DNA from: Bryopsis sp. KO-2023
Taxonomy: Eukaryota > Chlorophyta > Ulvophyceae > Bryopsidales > Bryopsidaceae
DNA length: 64,000 nucleotides
Assembly (NCBI GenBank): GCA_030272585.1
Contig: BSYQ01000001.1
Span: forward strand, 11,051,001 to 11,115,000
Direction of reading: 5' to 3'
This document shows, one piece after another, positions 1 through 12,200 of this stretch; position 1 is the stretch's first letter; every line of letters starts with the position of its first letter. The translations under genes were made by a program, and so were the position numbers. The notes below the pieces were generated by a model, which did not search any database, was not told the origin of the DNA, and was given only the letters and a program-made list of their open reading frames with translations.

Positions 1-207
1 GATTATTTGGTGCCTTTTCATTCTTCTTTTTTGGGGGGGAGGAAGTATGGTGTGGATTAGTTTGGGGGCAGAATGAATTGTTTGTCCAAAGAAAAAGAGG
101 GCTGGAACCTGCGGTTGAGGAGAGACTTGACCTACGGGGCTGTTTTCATACTGAAGTCGGAGGTTGGGTTTCTTTTCGGAAGAATTCCAATTGTGTATGT
201 GTCCCAG

Positions 208-343
208 GTTTTCTAAGTTTCATAGTGTAGATTATCGCACCTGGAACCAAATCAACATGCCAGGATCGATGCCATTTGACGACTGGCCAAACCCCGTGCC
301 CCATCCCTTTTTGCAAATCAACGAGTTGACCTTGATGAATTAA
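208..343 (+). CDS. Putative last exon of an unidentified upstream gene
   Basis: A short open stretch follows a plausible acceptor (tgtgtcccag at 198-207) and ends with TAA at 341-343. It encodes about 44 residues containing the peptide MPFDDWPNPVPHPFLQIN, whose proline and aromatic content looks more like protein than random intron. No family is recognised and no donor exon can be identified to the left, because the window starts about 200 bases upstream. It could be chance; only the acceptor, the peptide composition and the clean stop support it. Confidence 0.3.
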
Positions 344-1085
344 TATGTACTGGGTGATATATATGCCGATGAAAATATTGACACAGGCCGAAAAGAAAGG
401 GAAAGAAGCCTTCCGCCAGTTTTACCAAATGAAACTAAGCCGTTTCTTTGTCAAGAAGGCCTTGCAGCCCAAGCAACCTCTCCTGGGATTCCTGCCTTTT
501 GATCTGAAACTACTGCAGGGAAACGTCTGACATCTCAATCCTTTCCTGGTCTGAAAAGCACTCTCAAAGGGACTACGAAAGTGTCTCCAATAGAATTGCA
601 GATTTTGCGGGAATTCATCCTCCGAAACTGGGAATTTGCCTTTTCCTTTCACTTTCAAGCCACTAGAAGAATCATCCGAGTGCAGGGGAGATATCACATA
701 CTTGCATGGACTATCTTATCCCCCACAAGCAGCATAAATTTTTTTTCATTCTCAAGAAATTGGGTTGGGGATCTGGTGTGGCGACCGTCCTTTGGACCAG
801 CATGTCCGCGGCGTTTGCATTCTCGGCTGCGAAACTACCGAACCGATTTTTTGTCCAGTCTTGTCTCGATTCGTAATCAAAGTATCTTTGCTCCGGATTC
901 CACGCCTTTTTCCAAAAAGGCCTCCTCTGTCGCACCAATTCATCTCTTTTCGTCGTCACTTTTTCGCACGTGGCGTCGGAACGCTCTTCGCGATTGCTTA
1001 ACAAGGCGCGTGTGGGCGGCAGCCACTGCTATTTCTCCGTCTTGTTCCCCGCTCTTTCCATTCCTCCAGCTCAGATTTGGCAAAG
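344..1085. other. Region upstream of PGK
   Basis: About 740 bases between the putative upstream stop and the PGK start codon. It should hold the PGK promoter and 5' UTR. Pyrimidine-rich sequence precedes the ATG at 1086. I see no convincing TATA box. Reading frames here overlap the PGK start in other phases and show no recognisable protein. Confidence 0.5.
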
Positions 1086-3407
1086 ATGGCTCTCACCGCC
1101 CCCTTGACCATTGGAGTCGCTCCTGCCACCCGCGTGCAGGGTAGGCGCATCCCTCAGAGGGCCAGAGCTGTCCGCGCTACCCGCATGGCCAACCTCTCCG
1201 GCTCCGCCAGCGTGTTCGACGCCGCAACCGTTCGCGGACGTCGCTCCGCCGACAGGGCCTCCCGCATGGTCGTGTCCATGGCAAAGAAGTCCGTTGGTAA
1301 CCTTACCGAGGGCGACTTGAAGGGAAAGAAGGTGTTCGTGCGTGCTGATCTGAACGTGCCCCTCGATGGAAGCGATATCACTGACGACACCCGAATCAGG
1401 GCTGCCGTCCCAACTCTGAAGTACCTTTTGGACAACGGCGCCAAGGTCCTCCTGACCTCTCACTTGGTGCGTATCTTTGATCTGGCCCAGGGAGACTTTT
1501 TCGTCGCGCCGAGTTGCTTTTCCGTGCTTGTAACGTTTCTAGATCCGTTGTCATTGACGCGCCCGTATTGAACAGACCGCAGTTTCTGTATGTTGCCCAG
1601 CCGTTTTGAATATCTGCGAGTGTCGTAACAGGGTCGCCCAAAGGACGGACCCGAGGACAAGTTCAGGTTGAACCCTGTCGTGCCCCGTCTTTCCGAGCTC
1701 CTCGGAAAGCCCGTCCAGAAGGTCGACGACTGCATTGGTGACGCTGTCTCCACCGCTGTCGACAGCATGGGCGACGGCGAGGTAAACCTGCGTTTCAGCT
1801 CTATCGCTGCCTCTGGAGTGGTTGCGTCCTGCGTTGAGATCTTACTGAGATCGGATTTCGTGATATGTTGCAGCTCCTTCTCTTGGAGAATGTCAGGTTC
1901 TACAAGGAGGAGACCAAGAACGAGGCTGGATTTGCTGAGAAAGTGCGTTAAGCCAATTTGCAGCAATTTAGATACAGAAATCAAAGCACAGTGCCAAGAA
2001 GTCTTTAACAGGCGACACACTTCTAAAGAAAGGAAGGCATTTCGATGATTTATTTGCACTTTAATCTCTGTACTTCAGTGGCTGCTGAATCAGTGTGGGG
2101 ATAGAACCCATTTCAACACACCTGACATGAGCTGCACTGGTCGTTGATTTTCTGTTCGTTTTTTTTTTCGTCTCAGTTGGCGTCCAATGCTGAGCTCTTC
2201 GTGAACGATGCTTTCGGAACTGCTCACCGCGCCCACGCCTCCACCGAGGGAGTGACCAAATTCCTGAAACCCTGCGTTTCTGGATTCCTCCTCCAGAAGG
2301 AGTTGGACTACCTTGATGGAGCCGTCACCACCCCAGTCACTCCTTTCTGTGCCATTGTTGGAGGATCCAAGGTCTCCAGCAAGATCACTGTTATCGAAGC
2401 TCTTTTGGACAAGGTCCAGAAGATCGTCATCGGGTAGTTATACTCCCCCAGCTGACTGACTCACCAATATTCTAGCAAAAAGTTTGACAGACTAACCAAT
2501 ATTCTAGCACGAGGTGTAGCATATTGGATTTTTTTTGAGGAGGAGGATGGTTGATTATCAGTGTGTGGTGTTTAGAGGTGGAATGATCTTCACCTTCTAC
2601 AAGGCCCGTGGCCTGAATGTTGGTTCCTCCCTTGTCGAGGAGGACAAACTGGAGCTTGCCAAGGAGCTTGAGGAGAAGGCCAAGGCCAAGGGTGTTGAGC
2701 TGATTTTGCCAACTGATGTCATCGTTGCTGACAAATTCGCTGCGGATGCCGAGGCCAAGGTCGTGTCTGTGGATGCTATCCCAGATGGCTGGATGGTAAG
2801 TGCTTCGGCTGCAGGGGGTGTCGTTGTGGTGGTGTTTGCAAGGCTAGGAGCTGTGTGAAGAATAGGGTGGCTGAATCAGCGTGTTCCAATTCCAACATAG
2901 GGTTTGGATATTGGACCAGAATCCACCAAGATGATCCAGGAGGCTCTCAGCGACTGCAAGACCATCGTCTGGAACGGACCCATGGGTGTGTTCGAGTTCG
3001 AGAAGTTTGCCGCTGGAACCTTGGTAAGTTTCATGCACCCTCTTAACTACCCGGGCTGGCATTTACCTCTAGATGGTGGCTGTTAAACAAGTGCTTTAAA
3101 CATGGTGGCTGTAAAGCATGGTGGCTGTAAAACAAGTGCTTTAAACAGAACAAGTGCTTCTGGGAATGTAGGACAGTGGGGTTCAAACTGAGACGATTGG
3201 TGGTGTTGATAGGGTGTGGCCACCACTTTGGCTGAGTTGACCGGAAAGGGTGCCACCACCATCATCGGTGGAGGAGACTCTGTTGCTGCTGTTGAGCAGG
3301 CAGGACTTGGTGACAAGATGAGCCACATCTCCACTGGAGGTGGTGCCTCTTTGGAGCTCTTGGAAGGAAAGGTTCTTCCTGGAGTTGCTGCTTTGGATGA
3401 GGCTTAA
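1086..3407 (+). CDS. PGK: Phosphoglycerate kinase, plastid-targeted
   Basis: Calvin-cycle and glycolytic enzyme that transfers phosphate between 3-phosphoglycerate and ATP in the plastid stroma. Seven exons (1086-1466, 1632-1781, 1874-1942, 2177-2433, 2576-2795, 2901-3023, 3213-3407) join in frame to 464 residues. The start is the ATG at 1086 in context gcaaagATGgct. The first 60 or so residues are Ala/Arg/Ser-rich without a hydrophobic signal peptide, a typical primary-plastid transit peptide. The mature part shows the hallmark N-domain motif [42 protein letters not shown], the lysine motif VGGSKVSSK, and C-domain [11 protein letters not shown] and the nucleotide site GGGDSVAA, ending [10 protein letters not shown] as in plant plastid PGKs. 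Length matches the family. All introns are GT-AG. Identification is secure; strong plant similarity argues for the green lineage. Confidence 0.96.
3073..3158 (+). repeat. Local tandem repeats inside PGK intron 6
   Basis: The segment atggtggctgt occurs three times (3073, 3102, 3118), and acaagtgctttaaac occurs twice with a third partial copy. The units are nearly identical, so this is a recent small duplication confined to the intron. The splice sites at 3024 and 3212 are outside it. Confidence 0.75.
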
Positions 3408-4274
3408 ACGATGAATTATTTGCAATGGAGATCTTTCTTTTTTTTGAGACTCCATATTGGGTTTTTACTTTGCTTTGCGAGTTGGACGAAGTGTCCGTCT
3501 GCTATTGGTTTCATTCTTTGGGGATTGCCGCTCAGCTGCTGTCAAGCGCTCCGTGGATTTTGGGTTCCTTCATTCTTGTGAGGCTTGATTTGTAATGCTT
3601 GCTTCTGTCATCAAGTTTACATTTCCCAATTCTCAAATTGAACCTTCAAGAAACATGGGTTTGCTGGCTGACATATTTCAGATTCCCTTATTGGGACCTG
3701 CATGATATCTAACCCTTGAAAATCCTAGATAAAATACTTGCACCAGTCAATTTGACAGGGGTGATGACGTCAAGCCCAAATTCCAACCCAAATTGCTCTT
3801 AATCTTGAAGACCACTGGAAATGTTGTTCTAATCCACCTGATTGGTTCCTGAAACTCACAATGGACAAAGTCTACAATTACACATGTACTTTTTTCCTTT
3901 GGAAGGTCGGACTACTGTTGGCAGTAAAATACGTGGTGCGTATGTATGTTGATGGAAGACCACCTGCTCCGCCAACATTCATGATGCATTGTAAAATCGC
4001 GTGCCCACGTGTCAAAGAAAGGCTGCGGGTGTGTGGTGGTTTCAACCTCCGATCACGTGTCCATTATGCTCAAGAAATCCTCTCCATGCCAGGGCTGCGG
4101 AAGTATCGAAGTCTCGGCTTCAAGGGCGTGATTCATTGAACGGGATTTGCCTTCGCTGGGCTCTGGTGGAGGGTTTCCGCATCTTGGACTCGTAGCGATA
4201 ACGCAAGACAGAGCCAGGACTGACGCTTTCACACTTAAACCAGGAGGGAATGCTCTGAGGCCCTCAAACGCAGC
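3408..4274. other. Intergenic: PGK 3' end and promoter of the GT2-GH9 gene
   Basis: About 870 bases. The first part is T-rich and probably PGK 3' UTR. The remainder should carry the promoter of the gene starting at 4275. No tRNA, repeat or convincing exon was seen. Confidence 0.5.
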
Positions 4275-7200
4275 ATGAGAGTTTCGACTGTGGTTAGAGC
4301 GTTCCTTCTTCTCGCATACGTGGTGGTGGCAGGGTATTACTTCTACAAGCGAAGCCAAGACTCGCTAGACGTCCACTGGCTGTCATATGGTCGTTTCATT
4401 ATATTTCTCGAAGTGCTCGTAGCATCAGTCGTTGTGCTATATGGGATTACTTTAACGAGAAGGGTAAAAATCCGTGGTGCGAAAGACCCTGTGGTTGGGA
4501 TAGAAACCGTCCGAGTGTTGATTCCCTGCTCCCGGGAGCCTTTCGAGCTGGTTGAAGCCTCTGTACTTGCTGCGTTGTCGGCAGCCGTCCCGACAACTAT
4601 TTCGAAGCATGTATATTTGCTGGATGACTTACCGGACGAGCGAAGAAGGGTGTGGGTGCAGAGCATGACTGGAGCTACCCGAGGTTGTCTGCACTATCGA
4701 ACCCGTACCCCCGGGGCAAATGAAACGAACCACAGGTCGTGCAACCTGAACGCGTCCCTGCAGCTTTTGTATGGAGATTTGGGTTCGGACGTTGGGAGGG
4801 GAGCGTGTGCTTCTGAACTCGTGGCTGTATTGGATGCGGACCAAGTTTGCAACGCAGACTTTTTCACAAAGACTTTGGAAGCTATGGGGGATGCTGCTAT
4901 GCTGGTTACCCCTCGACGAGCGCATAATGTCCATGTCGAGCAGGACGCCTTCACCCACAGCAACGTCCAGTGGTATGAGTACGTCCTCTCGGGAATGAGC
5001 GCTTGGGGCAGCGTGAACTGCTCCAATACCAACTTCCTGGTCAAAGCTGACGTTCTCAGGGCGGTCGGTTACTTTCGTGAAGAAGAATTGGGAGAATTTG
5101 GCCTGTCAGTCGAACTGAGCAGGCGTGGATACAGGAGCAAGTATATGCAGGAATATCTGACAACAGGAGAGGCGCCTGAAAAGCCAGGGAGCATTCTCAG
5201 AGAGCACAGTACATGGTATTAAACAGAAACACATCTGTCCAGTTCTGCACACTGCTTGTACTTCTTGCACCCAAATTTTTCAAACTGACACATTGGTTTG
5301 GTTTCTGTGTTTCAGGGTCAAGGCGCACTTGCAGATTTTCTTCGGGAAAGCAAACCCAATACTGGCAAAGGGACTTCCTCTGCGTGCCAAGTTCTTCTAC
5401 AGCATTACGAACTGGTCATTCTTGGTCACAGCCTTCACGACTCCCTTCTTTATTATCATCCCGCTCTTGACTTTGTGGTATGGAATCTACCCACTCGATG
5501 TCACCAGAGAGTTTGCCACAGTCTTGGTCACCTACTACTCAACCCTCATATTGACGGTCTACTTTTCGGACAACTACCGTCACACCTACCAATTCTGGCT
5601 GGGCTGGGTTCAAAACCATATCTACTGGTACACATACTTGAAGGCGATTTTTAGCGTGATTCTGTCAAAGATGGCTGGGAAGCAATTGACGTACAAGCCG
5701 ACAAATAAGACTGGGAAAGGATTGTCGACCCAAGCACACAGCCTGTCGATGAATGTGAACGCTCGCGACCCCACCGAGAATCCCTTCTCAGTCGATGGGG
5801 CGATCGCTGGAAGAAGTAAGTCATAAGGGGGGGGGGGAAACCAACCCAATGTTTTGTCCTTTCTTTTTCTCTGGTGGAGCAACATGTCTTGAGGGTGTGA
5901 AATTTCAGTTTTTTTACATGTGACCTATTCATCCCCACCACTTGCGTATTGTGCTGATGAAAATACCAGACCAGAAACAAAGTGCCATTGTTCAAAAATT
6001 GTCCCCCTTAAGTTCTGAATGTTTCAAGTTCCAGAGTTCCCGAAGGTGCAATTTTCGCTGTCATTTTTGTATCCATAATTTCTGCGATGTAAATCGACAG
6101 AAAAACTGAATTTTGGTGGTCTTCTTCTCATGGTATAATTCTTGTTGTGTGTCTGATAGGGGCGGCAGGCCGTAACGCTGCAAACAAAACACCACGGGGG
6201 GACAATGATGTCGACTGTGGTGCCTCCAGACTTTTTTGTGATTTCTGGGGAAGTGGCACAGACGTTTTTGTGCTTTTGGCAGTTCTATTACTCTCTGGGG
6301 GAACAGCAATTGTGGGGGGGTTCTGGATGATTGGACAAGTTTGGACGGATTGGAAAGTTGTGCAAATGGTCAGCGTGTTGTGGTGCCTGCAAAACGCAGT
6401 GCCACCCTACATCTTTTTTCATTACCTTCTGTTCAGGAGAAGAGGTCTTGACAAGGCTGCTTGGATTGGGTCGGTCGTCGTGCTAGCGGCCACAGTCGTG
6501 TCTTTTGTTATTTTGATTCTTTATAGCAGAAAAACTTACGATTATGGAGAAGTTCTCGACATGTCCATGTTATACTTCGAAGCCCAGAGGTCAGGAGTGT
6601 TGCCTCCTGATAATAGAATACCTTGGCGGGGGGACTCTGGATTGCTGGACAAAACTGAGGATGGACGTTCCTTGGTGGGGGGCTACTACGATGCAGGTGA
6701 TACTATCAAGTTCGGCCTCCCAATGGCCACCAGCATATCGCTTCTGGCATGGGGACTGCTGGAGTTTCCGAAAGGATACACGGACATTCCGCGAGTGCAT
6801 GACACACTGAAATGGGGAACCGATTATTTTATAAAATGCCACACGGCGCCGAATGAGTTTTACGCTCAAGTTGGGACTGGGACCGGCGAACACAAGATCT
6901 GGATGCCACCAGAAGAAATGTTGAAGGATTGGGAAAGGATTGGTTTCAAACTGAATGAAACTCGACCAGGGTCGGATGTTGTTGGCTCCACGGCTGCAGC
7001 CCTGGCTGCGACCTCGATGGTTTTCAAGAAACACGACCCAATGTACTCTGCAGAACTGTTACAGCATGCCAGGGAGCTGTACGACTTTGGGAACGGCTTC
7101 AGAGGGAAATATTCCGACATCATTCCAGACGCTAAAAAGTTTTACCCTTCGACCAACTTCGAGGATGATTTGGCTTGGGGAGCGATTTGGCTGTATGAAG

Positions 7201-7958
7201 CGACAAGGGAAAAGAGGTATCTCGATGAAGCTAAGGGTCACATCGACGATCTCTTGAGGCCTATAGAATCGGAAAACAGGAACCCCTCGTCGACGTTCGA
7301 CTGGGACAGTGTCAGTCAGGGAGCCAGTTTGTTGATTTACCGTGAAACCAATGACAAGAAGTACATGACTGTGATCGATCGTCACATCGATACTTGGATG
7401 AATGATATCGAGAGGACCCCAAGGGGGCTGGTGTGGCCAGCACAAGCGGGGGTGTTGAGGCAGGTGGCCAACACAGCTTTGATTTTCCTTGTCTATGCTA
7501 AAAATGAGAGGGCGAGGGGGGTACCCCTCCGTGTGCGTGGGATACATGAATGTTGGGCTCGTGAACAGATCTTATACATGCTGGGGGAGGGAGGCAGGAG
7601 CTTCGTGGTTGGATATGGACGCAACCCGCCAAAGAGGGTTCACCACCGAGGAGCGACTTGCCCTCAGCTGCCGGCCTCCTGTGGGTGGGGGACCTACCGG
7701 AGCGATGAGCCTAACCACAACATCCTGGTCGGTGGGCTGGTTGGCGGTCCTGCCAAGAACGATGTGTATTTCGACGACCGGAGAATGATAAAACAGAGCG
7801 AGGTGGCGATTGATTATAATGCAGGGTTCGCAGGTGTGCTGGCCGCACTCAGGGAACTGGAACGGTCGACAGGATTTGGCAAGTGTTTGCAGGGAATTGG
7901 AATGTCGACTAGATTTAGAGTCGTGGGCAGTACTGGGCGGCACGCCAAGAAAACATAA
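4275..7958 (+). CDS. Cellulose-synthase-like GT2 fused to GH9 endoglucanase
   Basis: Predicted membrane glucan synthase-like protein with an extracellular cellulase. Exons 4275-5215, 5316-5815 and 6160-7958 join in frame to 1079 residues. Residues 1-60 hold two membrane helices. Residues about 75-325 are a GT2 domain aligning with bacterial BcsA/plant CesA: LLDD at 115-118, DxD as D187-A-D189, and CSNTNF near 249-254. Helices 3-4 lie in exon 2, but three further helices lie in exon 3 (about 515-605), directly before a GH9 domain (about 607-1050). So the GT2 membrane region is split across the junction and needs exon 3 to be complete, which supports one gene. GH9 keeps GGYYDAGD (D658, D661), HHRGATCP (about 975) and DDRRMIKQSE (D1019/1020, acid E1028). 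Two GT motifs are altered: TED reads LGE and QxxRW reads EHSTW, so synthase activity is uncertain. Positive-inside topology puts GT2 in the cytosol and GH9 outside, as in KORRIGAN. Confidence 0.85.
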
Positions 7959-9218
7959 CATGACTTTTTTTGATGGCGATTGGGGAAATTTCGAAAACAG
8001 AGACGAGATCATAACTTTGAGGACTGCTGGGACGGAAAAAAAAAAATCAAAAAAAAAGTATCAAAGAAAAAACGCTGAGTGCGGGGCTCTTGTTGGACGT
8101 TTGAGTGCTGGAGTTTCCCTCTAAACCATGACTCCAACTTGTAGTGGAATAAGTCTGCTAGCGTGATTGGGACCTATGAGGGAAAAGAACATTTTTCTTT
8201 TTTTGTTTGACTAACTAAAATGTATGTCTTATGAATCCAGGGGATATGGTGGGGAACTTGGGGAACGGGTTTTGAAAGTGGTGATGGGCCGCTCCATGTA
8301 CAGGACACTTTTCTTTCTATTTTTCTGACAAAAATTTAATCTCACTGTAGGATATTCAGTTTCAAGTTGTTGGCAGGCAGAAAAAAACAAATACATATGT
8401 ATACACACACACGCGTGCGCACACACTCAGTTGTGATTGGCAGGGGGAAGATTATGTTGAGTGGAAAAATTGATGTGCACTTGAAGAGAAAAAAGGGGAA
8501 AAAAAAGAGGGGGGTGAAGGAACTGTTGAAATGAGTGATAGTTTTTGGGCACTAATATATGGTCTGTTAGCATTTGTTGGTGGGGATTGTGAATGATACA
8601 ATTTACAGACTCCAATATTTTTTATTTTTTACGTTTTGTGAGACACTTGTACTTTTTTTCTTGGAGGACTGGGAAAATAATGAGGCAAAAATTCCATTGC
8701 GCACATCCACACGGAGGAGAGAAACTCGCAAGGAAAGCAAAATAGACTACAACAAAACGCCAATACAATAACGCCAGTGTGGGACCCCAGGAAAGTTCGC
8801 GAATCAGAGGATTCCGCGATTTTGTACAGCTGTCCAGTGTGGGCTATCGTCGTTTCTTTGCTATGTGTGTATAGGAACTTTGATTTGACCCAGCAAACTG
8901 CACGCAGCAAACACAATCCGCCGTGCCGCGGCCACTTCGTGGTGCCCGCTGTTGTACTTCTGCGAGACGCCTCCGCACACACCAGACCAGTACATGCACC
9001 ATATTGTAACAGGCAAACGTCGCGCAAGACGCATGCGCCTGGTGGCAGTGCAGTTGGCGTTTGCCCAACGCTCAGCTCCAGTCGCATCAAGAGCGGTGGG
9101 AAGAATCAGTAATGGCGCACGTCGTATGACATCAGATTTTTAGTTGACAAACAAGCAAACAGACGAACACTTCTGAACTTCGCCCCGGCCAAACCAAGAC
9201 CGGTAGCTCGTGCCAACA
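7959..9218. other. Intergenic between GT2-GH9 gene and phosphatase
   Basis: About 1.26 kb. The left part is A-rich and likely the 3' UTR of the GT2-GH9 gene. A short CA/GC alternating tract lies at about 8403-8426. The right part should hold the phosphatase promoter. No recognisable coding sequence. Confidence 0.5.
8403..8426. repeat. CA-type microsatellite
   Basis: Alternating purine-pyrimidine run (acacacacac, gcgtgcgc, acacacac) of about 24 bases in the intergenic space. Confidence 0.8.
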
Positions 9219-12200
9219 ATGCTCAGCGCCATCCTATCTCTGCTCGTATTGGGCGCTGTTTCAGCCCCTGCTCATGAGCAATCAGCGATAATAGACCCCA
9301 GAGTCTACCACCACCACAACTCCAAGTCGCTGATTCGACCTCAGGCTGTGACGTTCTCTTTTTCGGAAGATGTGGAAGTTTCCCTCGACGCGAGAGTGCT
9401 GCACAAGTCGGGCCAGTCGTTTGAAATTTCGGTATGCTGTGTATCGGACCCGAAGGACGATGATTGGATGGCCGTCTATGCACCCGCTGACGTTGACCCC
9501 ACGGCGGTGGCGCCCGTGAAGTTCTTTCTTGCAAAAACTATGCAAGGATATCTGGAAACGGGGAGGGGTGTTTCGAGGTGGGCGATATGAGCTGGATACA
9601 TATCTTCTCATTTCCCTCTTTTATTCTTCATTTTCTTAAAGTTTATTGCCGTTCACCTTCCAACGGCTTTTTAGTCACACAAATGGAACCCTTGGAAATC
9701 AATGGTTGAATTAGGCATCTGTGCAATGCACCTTAATTCATCACTCTTTTTTTACCTTCAGGTGACATGTTCAAAAAGAGTGAGATTTCCTTACTTGCAG
9801 GGTGAAACTTTTCAACCATCGCACAAACAGCATGAGGGTTGCTTTGATGAGGGGAGGTCACAGTTCCCCAGTGATGGTCGCACAGAGCCCGACCATCAAG
9901 ATTGCCAATGTGAACGAGCCTCTCCATGGACACCTCGCCATCACAGGAAAACAAGGGTGGGCTATAATGTTCATATTTCTTACCCTTTGCTGACTATAAC
10001 TGCACATCACATTGTCAGTAAATTGAATGCGCTTTACTCGTGGAGGGAATGGTGGGGTTGATATTTTGCATCCGTTTTCGTTCATGGCTTGGTTAGGGAA
10101 ATGCTCATCCAATGGACAACGAAAGATAGAGGATCTCCCAGAGCAATGTGGGGTGCAGAGTCTAATGAATACACCCATTCTGTGGAGGGGGGGACGGTCA
10201 CTTACTCCAAAGAAGATCTGTGTGGGGCACCTGCAACGGAAGTGAGGAAATACAGCAATCAGGACACTCAATTAATGGCTTTTCCTGCTGAACGAGACTT
10301 CCAATAATATGCTGCTTCTTGTGTGCATCCTCTTGGATTTGAATTTTAGATGATCGTAAATAGAGTATTTTTTTCTGGCCCATTGTGCCCATCCAAAATT
10401 TAAAGGTAAATTCATGGCCACATTCAGGCCAGCGAAATTGAAAAAAAGAATCACTGGTTGTAAAGCTGTCAAGGTAAGTTTTTGCTGCTGAGGGCCCAAG
10501 CTCTTTTGTTGATTGGTTTGTTTGATTTAGGAAGGATGGATGGAGCCAGGGGTATTTCACAGAGCACTGATGACTGACCTGAAGCCGGGGAAAACGTATT
10601 ACTACAAATACGGTGATGAGGTCAGACCAGGCAGCGATTGCTTTTTTTTGCCTTTTCAACTCTTATAATTTGGACTTTTGAAATCAGCAGTGGTTCGTGC
10701 ATGGAGATGGTTTTCTTGTTCTTTTGTTATCGAATTTCAGTAAAAAATTATTTTCGGTGTCAATGGTTTGATTCTGAAAGCTCTATTATTGTGCTGGTAG
10801 AAGCGAAATCCTGGCTCGAATCTATTCCCTTTTCAAGAATTTGTTGCTTTTTTTTCCCTAGGAATTTGGATTCAGTGAGGAATTTTCTTTCGTCACCCCT
10901 CCGGAGGCTGGAGCTCAAGATTCAATTACATTCATTGCTTTCGGAGGTAAAAAGCCCCAAGGAATGGTAGTAATTTTTAGAATATTTTGGCATAACTTCT
11001 GACAATGTAGATGCTGTGGTGAGTCGATATCCTTCGATTGCTGTATTCAGCATTTTCGTTCGTTAGAAAATTACTGAAGATATAATATTTTATTTTAGAC
11101 AGTGGTGATGTCTTCTCTGTCATGGATCATGGGATGGAATTTTTCATCTTATTAAGGAAAATATAAAGAAAACTTCATGGCAAAGTTTGGATTTGCTTTG
11201 ATTTCTGAATGGAATTTTTGCTTTGTTTTGTTTTATTTTTTCATTAGATATGGGGGAGAAGGAGGATCCATATTGCACAGGGTCAATCAATACTATAAAC
11301 AGGCTGGAAACTGAGCTGGATGCCCAATTGATAATTCATAACGGCGATGTTGGCTATTCAATGTAAGCAAATCAGTTTTTTCTTTTTTCTCAGTTTTTTA
11401 TTCATATTGTTGATATTTTTGAAAAAAGGTTTCCAAGACTCTTTTTCTTTTCACGCTCCCTCCATCTGCTTTGCTTTGAGGGGTTGTGGTTGAGGGAGCG
11501 ATTTTCTTCCAAAGTTTTATTATCAATTCAGTGCAAAAGAAAGCGAGTTCAATTTTTCTTGCAATTTTTTTGACTTTTTAGATATGCGTTTCTAGCTATT
11601 CTTGTTGAACCCCTTCAACCCCCCAAGGATGTGTGAATTATGTTTTTTTTTTTTTCTTTTGTCTCTCGGGGGTGTTTTCTCTGGCCATTCAATTTTGTCT
11701 GCGAATTTGCAGGGGCTATGTCTCTACATGGGATCTCTTCATGGAGGGAATTCAGAAAGTAGCGACAAGGATCCCCTATATGGTACGACGCCATCTATAA
11801 TATATGTATTTTTTTGTATATTTTTCTTTGTTTTGGAAATTCAGACAATGCCCACCTCGTTTGTTAGGATGAACTCAAAGGGAGAAGAAAAAGCAGAGCT
11901 GGTTGGGGAAATCAACTTTTTTTTTTGTCATGTTTTCCAGACTTCTGTGGGAAATCATGAACGAGATTGGCCAGGAACAGGGGATCGTTATCAAGGACTT
12001 TCAGACGATTCCAGAGGTCAGGTTTCCATTCATCGCTCGATTGGTTTCTTATTAAAAAAAAAGTCAAAACACAATTTTCTTCCTTGGCACCACCACGTTG
12101 ATATCGAAACGTTTCACACGAGGGAAAGATATGCCGAGTGCAGCCCTTCCTCATGGAAATGTGTTGATAGACCACCCACATATTCCTCCTTTTTTTTCCC

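Noticed and set aside
581-1144. 187-codon open frame overlapping the PGK start
   Set aside because: It starts without a family match, runs into the PGK first exon in a different frame, and its composition follows the pyrimidine-rich leader. Treated as chance.
3585-3600. TGTAA near gene ends as a green-algal polyadenylation signal
   Set aside because: It occurs after PGK (about 3591) and after the TIR-SAM gene (about 48618) but is not consistent at other gene ends, so it was not annotated.
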